From positions 28,308,283 through 28,372,282 of the forward strand of contig OU612066.1 in NCBI GenBank assembly GCA_914767715.1: DNA of 64,000 nt, given 5' to 3'. Position 1 is the stretch's first letter, and each line of letters starts with the position of its first letter. The notes under the pieces are model-generated. The model was not told where the DNA came from, ran no database searches, and was given only the letters and a program-made list of their open reading frames with translations. A program made the position numbers and the translations under genes. Shown here in pieces: positions 45,787-57,572 of this stretch. Origin of the DNA: Membranipora membranacea (taxonomy: Eukaryota > Bryozoa > Gymnolaemata > Cheilostomatida > Membraniporidae).

Positions 45787-46734
45787 ATTCTCGGCGATCC
45801 GTGGGCCGTGAGTGGTAATATACCCACTGTGTGGTAACTCTCAATTTCGATAACGGTTATTTTCAATATATTTTGTGGCCACCATTTTATCAGGGAGAGC
45901 GTAAGAGAGTATATCTCACCCTTTCTGATTTTATATTGTTTTGACTTGCTAGTAATATCACACAGCAGTACCATAGGAATGAAAGATAAACTAACAACAC
46001 GATAATTCAACTGGTATGCATTGTGTCTCCTGCAAACAATGGAGACATTGTGGGTAGATTGTTGGTGAATTTTTTTCTGTTTGAGGTTTAGTTCAAGATT
46101 CTATGTGACTTACAAAGTTATAGTAAGTATTTTCATTGTTGTTATTTACCGCCTAACGTCTTTGTGTCTTAGTTTCAAGTTAGAATGATCAAAATACTTC
46201 CACTTTGAAGCAGTTTGAGTATTACGGATTGAATTATATATCCAGGTTGATTTTTGCTGAGAATTATGGCCATAGACAATGATTATGGTAATCACTTTGA
46301 TCCGAAAATATGGGGAAAAAACTTAACGGAAATGGAGACTTAGTGATGTATGTTCCTATCAGACAATTGCTTTATCTTTCCTACAGTATCTTCTCGACAG
46401 CGTGAATATCATGTTTGTGAGAAGAAATTATTAGCGTGGCAGGTATCATTTTTAAAGTTTTTATGACACACTTATTCCTGCCAAAGCTCTGAGAAGAGTA
46501 AATGAGAGACAGTGATCACATGAGAATAAAAAGATGAAATGTAAATGAGTTGCAATTAACTCATTATCAGCTGTAAAAGGTTATTACCAATGATGGATAA
46601 TTCTTTTGCAATGAGAGAGTTTCTCGATAGGTAAAAAGGTCCACTTCTACCAAATGTTCTCTATTAGCAAATTCGTCAGCTCAGATAAGAGCCAACAGAT
46701 TGACTGGTTCTCCCATTGCTAGTCCTGAAGAAAT

Positions 46735-46848
46735 TTAGACTAAGTTTGGTCCAGTTTTCCTACATTCGGAATTGCTTCCCCCTTCTGATCAGTGGAAGGG
46801 AAGCAGACCGAATGCAGGTGAGCTGGATCAAACTTAATCTAGAAGGAA
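46735..46848. repeat. Hairpin MITE family A, copy 2
   Basis: Arms tagactaagtttggtccag and ctggatcaaacttaatcta, with internal cctacattcggaattgct and agcagaccgaatgcagg. Confidence 0.75.
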
Positions 46849-47263
46849 TTTTGTTGTAGGCCACACAGAATAGTTAGATTGAATGCAAGCTATCTCTATA
46901 TATTCTTAGAACAAGAAAGCAAAGCATTTTTACAGTGGTCTTTTAATTAAAATAAGCAATGGTTTTGAAAGCAAATAATCACTATTAAAGCGCTCAAAAT
47001 CATCACTCACTTGGTGTTTCAAATAGACAACATGGTTCCCAAATCACTCACCCATAATGTTTATAACGAGGGAGCGACTTGGGAATGAGACCGATAGTGA
47101 ATTTAGATCTTTTTAAATTGAGAGACTCCTCAGCCTGTCCCCTTATCATGGGCCACCGGTATTTCATCGCTTGTCAATCAGGATTATTCCATAATTTTTA
47201 ATATACTAGCCCACAACATCGCATTTCAGAGCTGCAAACGCACCAGCTGTGTCGAGATTCATT

Positions 47264-50200
47264 ATGCCGTTTTTCGGCAGCAACAAAACTAAAAGTAAAT
47301 CTGAGAAATCAAAGTCTGGTACCAGTAAGAGTAGGTCAGCAAGCAGCTCTAGTGAGAATGATAGTTTGAGTGAGACCAGCAGCCGTGTGTCAGATTTTCA
47401 AAGCAGCGAATCAGAGACATCAGCAAGCAGCAGTAACAGAAAAGCGCAAAGCAGCAAGTGAGTGACAAACTTAATTTTGAAATAATGTGGTGGGCTAGCC
47501 AGTCTTAATAATGTTTTAGATCCATAGTTTTGATACAGCGTGAGGAGACCACAGATTAATAAAGAAAATGGCCGTACTAAAACATTTCATAATTCTAACC
47601 ATAATTGACCACATATAACTAACTTGAATCCTGCTGATGTTTTCAGCAGCGTTTGTAAATTTTTGGCTTACTTCCAAGTTCATACCCCACTATTGTATAT
47701 ATCCTAACAATTGTTGATTAGATACTTGCTTGTTGGTGCTATAAATTTTATCGATATTTATCTCAGGAAGCCTGCATCTGTCAAAAAGCCTGCATCTGTC
47801 AAAAAGCCTGCATCCGTTAAAAAGCCTGCATCCGTTAAAAAGCCTGCATCCGTTAAAAAGCCCGCATCCATTAAAAAGCCATCTAAAAAACCGACAACAA
47901 AAGCAGCCTCTTCAAAAAAATCTTCCGTGTCATCGAAGAAATCTGAGAAAAAAGAAAAAGGTAAGAGAATAGTTCAGCCGGTCACATTTCAGTTTTTTAT
48001 CATTTTAATACAAAATTTTATAGCCAATGTGTTTATTCTGGTCCATAGAGGGGATAACTCTATGCTCTGGTCTGATTGGCTGAACACATTGGCTAAAAAT
48101 TATAGTTTCTGCTCCCATGGCTACTCATCTAAAGTTTCCACACAACCTATGAAGTTGCAAATTAACTGAATTGTCCATTCATTGCTAGACCAAAGTTGGT
48201 CCATTTGCCTGCATTCAGAGTTGCTCCCCATCCACATGATCAGTGGAAGGGGAGCAACTGGAATGCAGGCAAATTAGATCAAACTTGTTCCATTTGATTG
48301 CCTCTGTTTTGTCTCCTTTTAAAAAACTCATATTATTTGTGCCATTTAAAGATACAAAATATTGCTTTAGGTATTTAAAACTTTCTAGTGATTATTCTTC
48401 AGCGGCTGTAGGAAGAAGATGGTCATGCCCACTGAGGGTGGCACTTCGTCGTTCCTGGAGTGGATGTCATGTTAACATGGCTAAAATCGACTGGCCAGAT
48501 TTCTGTACAGATGGTCTGATTGTGGTGTGGAGAAAAGATGAGGAGCTCATAGCTTTACCAATACGCAACGGCAGGGTGGGATTTGGAATACACGAGTTAC
48601 AAGGCCAGGGTGCTTCATTACTCCAACAGGTGAGCCATATCCAGCTTGTGTGTGGATTCGTATTATCAATTTCTTTCTAGCTGATTGAGACTATTGTCAT
48701 CAGTAACCTTAAGCTGTGGCTTGCTCTATAATTTAGCCTTGTCACTTGCGACCACGTCTTTGCTGTGAAAATTGAAAAAGTGGCCTCGTGACAAGGCTAG
48801 TCCTCTATATGACAAACAAACACATTTTCCAACAGAAAAGATTTATTGCATCACATTGGTCAAACAAAATATCCTGTTTAGATATTTGAAAATATATAAT
48901 CTTGTCTTTAAGAGCGGCGGTAGCGGTTATATGCAAATATTTCATTTGAATCTGAAGCCAAATCATATTCTGACATCTACTCTAGATGCATGAATCAACA
49001 TGAGTAAAACATTTTTTGAAAATTGGATGCTTTTATCTTCAGAGGGGATTTACTGAGAAAGACACTAAGACTCTGAACAATATGCTTGAGTCAAAGTTTG
49101 CTGGAATGTGTCTGAAGAGCAGATCTGAAAAAGACAAGGAATTTATGGAGCGATATGGTGGTGTGCCAGATCCGTACCCAAAATCTCAACCAGGTAGGCT
49201 GTGATGTTTCTTCCTCCCTTCCTTATAGCTGCCAGGTCGAAAATTCAAACATAGATAATGGTCACTTCAAGCAATGAATGGAGTTATTTGTTTCAAGGTT
49301 TTACTCCCATGTATCCTAATTTTTTCCAAGTGTAGCATCACAAGATGGAAAATCTAATATGACAGTGGTATTCCAAGATGTATTCATATCAGCCATGTCA
49401 CCCACAATTTACTATAGCTAGTCTAAGCGCTCAGACTTATAACCAAACCAAACACTGTTCGATCATGCCACAAATTCGGATGTTAACCTGTCCAAGCAAA
49501 CTATGATTGTAGGCAACAATAAATCAAAGCATAACAATATGAATAGTGCGGCAGATGATATGGGAGAACACTTTAATGTGAATAATAATGATGAGTCGTC
49601 ACAACAAATCAGTGACTTCATAGCTAGGAGGGTGAATAAATCATCTACAACCAGTAAATCAACTCGAAGAGGAAGATTGAAATCAGCACAGAAATTTATG
49701 GCGCATGAATCGAAAGAATACGAAAAAGATATCACCACCGACCATGAAACTGAACCGAAGAGAAAGCATAAGGTAAAATTACATTAATGAAAACTCATGG
49801 ATAAAACTTACATTAATAAAACTCTGGAACTCTAGAATAAGGGTAAATGCTGTCCTTGTTCTGATAATGTCTGAAGGTTATTCGGCAATGAGAGATTGAT
49901 GCTTGATTCTTACTTCCATTGCGTACAGAAGAAAAGCAAGGCGAGAAAAGAACCAAAAGCATTAGATACACCAAGGAAAAGACATCAAAAACCCGCTGGT
50001 GGACAGAAGGACAATGTGAAAACTAAGCCTAAGAGTAGTGGGCATCGAAAGTTCCCCTCACAAGACGACACTTATCAAGGGTATGTGGGTGTAGATGTGC
50101 TAGTGAATTACTAAAAGTTGGCTGACAACAATCGGCTATTAGCATTGACACTTGATCTTAGCCAATAGGCTGGGAAGCTGGTGCTTTGTGTCAAACGACA

Positions 50201-53200
50201 ACAAACTCAATTCCTCAGGTTTAAGTATACTATTGCTAAAGGTTGCAGCCACTCAAATTGAATAAACTGCGGCAACGTAGAGAAAGGGAGAAGGGCAAAT
50301 GATAAAATGAATTGTTAAGCTATGCCTGGACAACTCCTTGATCTATGCAATCAGATCACTGTTATAGACTTTTTGTTGAAAATTTGGTTTGAAAGATCAT
50401 CCAAAACGTCAGTAACGGTAATGGAACATTTTTTCAGGGATTGGCAAAAATTTAGGTTAATAAGGTAATGAATAGTTAATAAATGTATTATTTTTAAATG
50501 TTCTTCATGTTGGAGAAGTTATGTTCCCCAAAAATATTCTTTCCACACTATAGCATTATTGTTTCGTTATAATGCATATGTGCATTACAAAATGTATGAT
50601 TCTCAACCATAGACCTACTAATATTATTAGTAGGTCTATGTTCTCAACCGATTTTATTTACACCAGGGTTTCCAGTTTAGCTACTGCAGATGAACCCCCT
50701 GTACAGCTCATACCTGCCGTTCACTCTTCTCACACTATGGCTCTTAATACGGGGGACTTCCTCGCCCACTCACTACCTCCTCCTATTCTGCTCAACAACA
50801 ATGCCTGTCAATGCACCCAAGAAACTCAGAACCCCTACAGACTAACACTAAACACAATGATACCCCCAGGTACTCTGAGATGGAAGTGATCCTCATTTAT
50901 CGCATGAATAGACTTTGCTGTCAAGCCAATGAGTCCAAGTGTCCGCATTTTGAAAGGGAGGCTTTATAAGATTAGATTATTTGTATCACAGAAACAACTA
51001 ATGCATTTAGTTAAGACAGTTCACTTACGACTTATGACATTATATGATGTTGTAGATGAAAGACTAATCGCAGATAACCAGATTGACTTCTCAGAGTGTG
51101 ATACAAAGACTCCATCCTGGTTGAATCACTCACTACCACACGATGTCAGCACTGACAATGTGTTTAGTTTGTGTCAACCCCTGAGAGGGAAGCAAAGGGA
51201 TCGCCCATCAACCCACACCAGGGACGATGAATGGACTCTTAGAAGCAATGGTGAATATACATGCAGTTTATTTTCTTGGGTTCCCACTATGTGACGCAGT
51301 GTAGAGATGGATTATCAATGCTCATCATGTATTGCACTGGCATACAATTTTTCATATTGCATTTACAAATAACATTTTCACAACAATGCATATTTTTATT
51401 AGATTTTCAGATAGCGTTTGCATTTTGCATTTGTTATTGCATTTGCATTTGCATGTTGCAATATGCAATAAGGGAAAAAGTAGCCATGTCACACAGCTAT
51501 TTTTATTGTTTTGGGGGTAACAAAACATTCAATAAAAGTAGCCAGGTGACAAGGCTAGAGAATAAGTGTTATTAATTTTTTTTTTTAATCTTGAGATATA
51601 TACATACTGTATATTGTCCACAACATGTTGTAATGAAGTACACTTTACCTATCATCATTGTAAGAGTCTGATAGCGGTGAGTCTGTACCGACACTAAGAT
51701 ACGAACGCCTTGTGCATGAAAACTGTGACCGAGCCAACAAGCAGGGATACAAAGAGCAAATGAAGGACCAGACAGCAATATATCATTCTCTCATAAAGAA
51801 TAGTCAGCCAATATATGGGTAAGCTTTAGTGGAGAGCAAGCAAATTAGTAGAAACGTAAAAAAGAGACGGACGAACGGACGGACATTAAGTTTCTCAGTT
51901 CTGCTCTCTGGCCCAGAAATGGCAAAACTGTAAGCTTGTGGATTTACCAGGGAACTTATAACTTTGTCACGCAGCCACGTTGGGTTTTTGGTTCCGAAAC
52001 CAAAAAACCCAAAAACTGTGGCCGCATGACAATGCTAGGGAATTTACAAAAATAGCCAGTGAAATGCTTAGTCTGAATGAATTTTCCTCTTATACTGAAT
52101 AATATGAAAGGATTATCTGGCATAATGATGCAAATGTGTTACTAAGTTTTTTTCACAGGTTTCAGGGTTTATCCCAAACGCATCCCAATCAACATGGATA
52201 TGCACACACACATAACGGTGCTCAAGTTCCGGGTGCTATCCCCAGATTCCAGCCATATTTTCCACATCAGAATGGACCTCAACAACCGTATGGCTGTGCT
52301 CAATTCAACCCAACATTGCTGAAAGAATCACATCCAGCTAATATACAAAATGGTATGTACACCGCTTTGATACTCCAGTTACATGAATGTTCACATAGAC
52401 ACATAATCTGACAATAACAAGCAACCAAAACAAGCAACCAAAATTTCTTTAAGATAAATTCTTCCATTCATTTTCACTTCATGTCAACCCAATTATGCAG
52501 GTTTTTGAGTTGCATGATGGAGGGTAATCAACGTTTTAGCACTGATATGATTGACTGTTGGGTGGGAAAGACACCCACCAGCCAATCAGAACCAACTCAC
52601 AATTGGCAACAGACTACAGGATCAGTCTAATGTGAGCCTGATATTGATTAAATATTATCTTATCGTATTTCTCAACAGGAATGTCTCAGCAAAACCGACC
52701 TGGGAGGACGACCCCATATACAGCATATCTTCAACAGTATGGTATAGAACAGCCTGAAGACTGGCTGGCTAATAGAGCGAGACCCTTTATGGGCAGCTCT
52801 CCTTGGATCAAGGAGATAGACTCATCAGAGATAGAGGTGAGCTAACAATTTGATTATTTTATATCAAGGATTTTAGCGCATGTGTTATGTTTATGTCACA
52901 TATATATGCAGACAAATTTGGACTCATTATTTCAGATAATTTATTCACACTTGTTAATAATTGAGCTAAAACACTAATTATGCAAATTTTTCTAGATGAG
53001 GATCATCTTATCCACATTTTTTAGAGAGATGCCCCTCCGGTTAATTAGGGCACCCAACAATTTGTGAGAAATATTTGCGTTACTCTAATGACACACTGTT
53101 CTTAACTCGAGTCTTCTATTTTGTTCTTTTATTTTCTGTTCGTTGAGGCATTATGCCTCCTCTATGTTAGTGATAGAAATAAATTGATCAATTCACTTTA

Positions 53201-56200
53201 GGATATACAGCAACATGCGGCATTGGTTATCATTGGGAGAATTGATGATAAGGCCCCAAAAAGAGGAAAATATGACATTTAAAAATCAACCTAAGAAAAT
53301 ATATACTAAGTAGTAACTAGTATAAGTACATAACAAAGTTCCCAGAGCATACTGAACATGTTGCTGGGGCTGAAACTTATGATGTTGCCTTGAAAGACCG
53401 TCTAAACTTCATTGAAAAATTGTGATAATGGTTAACTTAACATTTTTGTAAACATTAAATGTTTACAAAAATATTAACTTAACATTTTTGTAAACATTTT
53501 TGTAAACATTAAATGTTTACAAAAATGTTAACTTAACATTTTTGTAAACATTAAATGTTTACAAAAATGTTAAGTTAACCAGCCTAAAGCAGATCAAATT
53601 TTGATCTGCTTTAGGCTGGGTATCCAAGAGGCAGTGCAGATGCAAGAGGAGTCAAAAAGTCGCCATCATCAGGCAGTTCAGAATTCAGAGTTAAACATCG
53701 AAACCTGACAAACAATAACAATGAAGTCTTTCACAACCTACCTGAATCAAAGCAGAATCTAATAGTAAGCCATTCTAACTTTGATGCTGCTGGACTGAAC
53801 ACAAACAACAACGGGAATCATATGTCTCAAATGAAGAACAAGAAATCAGCTGCTGCCGTCACATTTGATGATGGTCTGATTGAGAGGGATGATAGTTTTT
53901 CTGCTAGGTTTGTATGATAACAAATCATCAAATTTAATCAGCATTTATTTTGTCTTGCCCTTGCTGTAGCCTAAGAAATTACTTTCTCCCTAGTTATCAA
54001 GGGAGGGCCACACAACTGTGCACCAATTGGCTTTTGGCCCATTCCTAAAAGCCCTCTTATCATAAACAAACTTTGTTTTATACACCAAATTTTGTGACAA
54101 GCCGCTCCAATATTCAGATTCAAAATCATGTTTATTTCAGGATGGCAGACAACTATTGTGTAGAATATGGAGGTGAATTAAATAACAACAATAAAGACAA
54201 CAGCCATATGCCAATACTTGATGAATGTTTTCGTAAAGACAGGAGGGACAACCTGTTTTCAGGTTGGTCACCGACAGAGGTCCTCTCTGCAACCTTTCTT
54301 ATTTCTGAAGATAGCAAAAAAATCAAACAATCTGTCTGTAAACTGGCCAGTGAAAATCAAACATGGATATGAGGCGATCGAAGTTTGGCTTAGCTCAGCT
54401 CTCTGTTTATTTAGCAAAATTTAGCTGAAATTCAGCTTCAGCTCGAGCCAATATGTTGGCTCTGATTGGCTGGCTCTTTCTCACCCAATAGCCAATCGCC
54501 AATCAAAACAGAGCTAAAACGTTGACTAAAACTGCCCAGTTATCACTAAATGAATTAATAATAATCTGTGACTGTTGTAGAGAGAAGCATGCTAACTGTA
54601 TTTTGTGGAAGGAAAAACAAATTTTTATAGCCGGAAGTTTTTTGTAGAGGAAATGATTGGTGATGTGAAACAGATGCCATTTCTTTCTGCAATGGTAGAT
54701 AATATGCCAGCTGTGCAGGATGAGAGCCAATCAGATTTCAGTTTTGATGACCTAGATATATCAGATGATAGTGTACTGGATGAGATGTATTCAGGTCTCC
54801 CTCCTTGGTGAGCAGGTCACAACAACAACAACAACTTATTACACAATGAACCAGATCATATAAGTAACAAGTTTAGTAGTGAGTCTTTTGTTGTTTCTTA
54901 GCCAACATTTGACGGTTTCATCAAAAAAATGGTCCCAATTGGAAAAAAGATTGCACTTAATCAGATTCCTGAAAAAAATCCTGGCTCATGTCAAAAGAAT
55001 GTACTGAGTGAGGGGAGATGCCTACTTCAGAGCCGGTCATCATGAGAGATAGACAAGGGAAATAAATTCTAGTGTTTTCTTATCATATATCGACAAACAT
55101 AATATAATGTATGATTGTGACTTTGTTGCCGATGGTTCTGTCGCAAAAATTAAATGCAGCTAAGAATTGGATGTATTGGTTGTTGAATATTTATAACTTA
55201 TGAATGTTTTGATAGCCAGTTCAGGAAGAGTAATATGAGTGTTATATTGGATAGAGTTAACTCTGATGTACCACTTGGTCTGATCCGCTCAGACTATATC
55301 TACAAATCGGATTGTTTGAATCTCTCTGAGGAGGAGCCAAGCACCAAGCCTCATCCTAATCGCAAGGTCGGTACTGGATTCACTGTATCATAATTATAAA
55401 CACGTTTTGGTGATAACGAAACTGCGGTACTCTTAACTTTGGACTAATTTTGCGAAGTTGTTCTCTCCTGAACATTATTTGGGGACCCTAATTGCTATAG
55501 TTTTTTAATTATTAATTTGGCAGTCAATGTCTATATCATTTCAATGATGAATTCTTCTCCAAATTATGCATCAATAAAATGGGGAAAAGGAAAAAGCAAT
55601 GGGGAAATTTTGTAATTGCCCCATTAGTTCAGTAGGTAAGGTGTTTACTTATACCACCAGATTTATGATAGCTAAGTATAGACTGACAGTAGACACCTTT
55701 TTTTTTCTCATTTTGACTTTTTTTAGACAAATATCAAAATATTGACTGTATTCTGCATGTAGATTATAATTTATTTGAAGTGCCTGGCTTTTTCTTGAGA
55801 AATCATTTCCTGTTACACAAGTTGACAAAATTTAACAAGCGGATAGAATTGAGTTCACATCCGTTGCAAAAATTCAGTCATATATAATATATATACTTCT
55901 AGGAGTAACAGTGGATAATCATTTTCAATTTGACAGAATACAAGAGAGCGGAGGCGAGTGAATAAGAGAAGAGAGAAAGACCTTCTCTCAAACATTGATT
56001 TAACAGGACTCAAACCCACATCTTGGGATTTCTTGACCACTGGTGGTGGGATGACTGTACCAGATCAATCTCAGGCGCCGCTTAAGGGAATATTAAAGAA
56101 ATCCCAGCCTTCGCCAGATTTAGCTAGCAATGAAGCCCTTAACAACTGCACTGACAATAACAATCTACTGTGCACTTGCATGTATGATCATAACACAGGT

Positions 56201-56251
56201 GTGAATTTAGACAATGGTCACCATAATCAAAAAGACTTATACCTATATTGA
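47264..56251 (+). CDS. Ser/Lys-rich intracellular protein, family not recognised (complete model)
   Basis: Exons: 47264-47457, 47767-47960, 48403-48629, 49043-49193, 49513-49772, 49929-50080, 50667-50869, 51011-51250, 51665-51818, 52159-52352, 52679-52836, 53615-53907, 54141-54262, 54648-54807, 55216-55366, 55937-56251. They sum to 3,168 nt (1,055 aa), and phases agree at all 15 junctions. No signal peptide or membrane segment. Start: MPFFGSNKTKSK, then a Ser/Lys/Glu low-complexity region and a KPASVK repeat. A more ordered block follows (WPDFCTDGLIVVWRKDEEL, ALPIRNGRVGFGIHELQ), then RGFTEKDTKTLNNMLESKF. Later are a basic tract (KKSKARKEPK), a Pro-rich part, RTTPYTAYLQQYGIEQPEDW, an acidic DFSFDDLDISDDS, and a C-terminal NIDLTGLKPTSWDFL plus LKGILKKSQ. 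It looks like a scaffold or cytoskeletal/ciliary protein, but I recognise no family. The ATG at 47264 is the first good in-frame Met. Confidence 0.75.
47767..47884 (+). repeat. Coding 18-bp repeat (KPASVK)
   Basis: Six tandem 18-bp units opening exon 2 of the gene encode Lys-Pro-Ala-Ser-(Val/Ile)-Lys. The first two use gcatctgtc and later ones gcatccgtt, so units have spread in blocks by slippage or unequal exchange. It is basic, of the histone-H1-tail or MAP type. Confidence 0.9.
48185..48290. repeat. Hairpin MITE family A, copy 3
   Basis: Arms tagaccaaagttggtcca, tttgcctgcattcagagttgct and agcaactggaatgcaggcaa, agatcaaacttg. It lies within intron 2 of the Ser/Lys-rich gene. Confidence 0.75.
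48733..48801. repeat. Hairpin family B, copy 1
   Basis: tagccttgtcacttgcgaccac is inverted as gtggcctcgtgacaaggcta. Relatives lie at about 51475-51557 and 51964-52038, all in introns of the same gene. Confidence 0.75.
51475..51557. repeat. Hairpin family B, copy 2
   Basis: aaaagtagccatgtcacaca and gtagccaggtgacaaggcta mark the two ends; internal sequence is AT-rich. Confidence 0.5.
51964..52038. repeat. Hairpin family B, copy 3
   Basis: ttgtcacgcagccac, gttgggtttttggttcc inverted as ggaaccaaaaaacccaa-like sequence and gtggccgcatgacaa. Nearly perfect pairing across 75 bp. Confidence 0.75.
53040..53190. repeat. Dispersed repeat, inverted relative of 58515-58660
   Basis: Words tgacacactgttcttaactcgag and tgttagtgatagaaataaa appear inverted at 58515-58660. 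Non-coding and intronic. Confidence 0.65.
53428..53578. repeat. Tandem palindromes (AACATTTTTGTAAACAT)n
   Basis: Three to four alternating copies of aacatttttgtaaacattaa and its complement, so the stretch can fold on itself in several registers. It ends about 35 bp before a coding exon. Confidence 0.9.
53579..53620. repeat. Palindrome spanning a 3' splice site
   Basis: ccagcctaaagcagatcaaa is followed at once by its exact complement. The AG acceptor (53613-53614) and first codons (GCT GGG) of exon 12 lie in the right arm. Confidence 0.85.
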
Positions 56252-56436
56252 TAGTGTTTCTCAGCGTCATGATCTGGCATAGGCAGGGATGTAATTATGA
56301 CGAAAATTGAACCAGAATTCATCCGTATGATGCATAGGAGTCGAAAAGATTTCAATCTTTTTTGGAGTTGATCCGCAAGAAATTTGGAAAGCTTGGCAAT
56401 ACTGATGATATTATTATCTATTAGAGTATTTGTGTT

Positions 56437-56442
56437 ATTAAA
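56437..56442 (+). terminator. Possible poly(A) signal of the Ser/Lys-rich gene
   Basis: ATTAAA about 190 bp after the TGA stop. No AATAAA is closer. Assignment rests on position only. Confidence 0.4.
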
Positions 56443-57339
56443 ATCTATTCATTTTTGACTTGATGACTGCTGGTATAATACATTGATGTTAGGATCCCAA
56501 GCGTCAGTTTCTGTTTCTACACATTATCTGCATTGAGAGTGATCCTAAATCTGGTGCTCTAATATCCTAATAATTATTCCAAGAACAGATTATGACAGTA
56601 AGTCGGAAAATCATGCAAGAGATAGCGAACTGGCCAACAAAATAATCAGTAAAAATGTTTGTTGAATCTCGCTCGACTACACATACACACTAGACTGATG
56701 AAACGTATTGATTTATTATAATTCATCATAATATTTGATACATCTCCAAATCATCAATTTCTCAAGGTTATCCCTCTGCCATTGCTATAACTCAAGCCCT
56801 CTGCAGTTCTCTATGCCTTCTCTGCCTTCCAATACCATTGACTTTGAGAGGCAAAATCCTGTGTAACTCCATGGAGAATCAGAGGGTAAGGTATCTGACA
56901 TGCAGCACAAACCATCAGAGCACCTATGATAAGAAGATTCAGAATTGCATAACACGGCAAACTGTTCAAAGTTATTGGGAAAGACTTGTCATGTGCGTTT
57001 AGGCTTTCATGGTAAGGTGAGGTGGTTTTTGTCTAGCTATTCCACATGTCTGGTATAGTGATTACGGTTTCTCAATGATATTTGGTATATTATTTGTAGC
57101 GCTGCAACTTCTCTTTTCAGAGAGGTCGCAGAGGAGACGCACTGCATAAAAATACTAGGAGATAATTTTAATTCCTCTTATTAGACTTGACACAATGTCA
57201 CTCTGAGAATTCCAGAAAATAATTATGTGGATCACAGGTCAATTCTCGACTCTGCCAGTCTATCTTGAATTGATACTAGCGCAGGTACTTGTGGAACAGC
57301 ACTAAAATTATCCGAGGTCCACTGTGAGTTTGCACCACT

Positions 57340-57450
57340 CTACCTCCTCGATAGAAAGAGTAGCCAGATTTCCAACAGGAAAGGGTATAGGGCACGGCTT
57401 GCGTACCATTGGTCTCGGTACCAGTACTCTAAAAGGGGGCAACTCTCCCC
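57340..57450. repeat. Dispersed repeat fragment, related to 63655-63745
   Basis: Shared words aagggtatag(g/c)gc, ggcttg(c/a)gtaccat, ggt(c/a)...ccagtactcta. The open frame at 57308-57490 (minus) belongs to this repeat and is not a gene. Confidence 0.6.
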
Positions 57451-57493
57451 ACAAGTTCTCTAAGGCTCTAAGATATGGGTCATAGTTCACATG

Positions 57494-57570
57494 GTCAAAT
57501 GGTCACATGGTCACGTGGTCACGTGGTCACGTGGTCACATGGTCACATGGTCACATGGTCACATGGTCAA
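57494..57570. repeat. 8-bp minisatellite (TGGTCACR)n
   Basis: About nine units, tggtcaca or tggtcacg, adjacent to the 3' end of the small secreted-peptide gene. Confidence 0.9.
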
Positions 57571-57572
57571 TT

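Larger units (their letters stand above)
43950..47263. other. Spacer between receptor and second gene
   Basis: No credible exon is visible. It holds a copy of the 3'-end-like repeat (44605-44680), a tRNA-like SINE (45703-45786) and a family A hairpin (46735-46848). The short plus-strand open frame at 45179-45388 has no recognisable domain or splice partners. The promoter of the 47.3-kb gene should be in the last few hundred bases. Confidence 0.5.

Noticed and set aside
55620-55690. GCCCCATTAGTTCAGTAGGT as a tRNA gene
   Set aside because: Only the A-box half is tRNA-like; there is no B box or acceptor stem.
56760-56960. Minus-strand hydrophobic stretch LLIIGALMVCAACQI as a third exon of the small peptide gene
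   Set aside because: The preceding exon already ends in a stop codon, and no convincing acceptor precedes the stretch.
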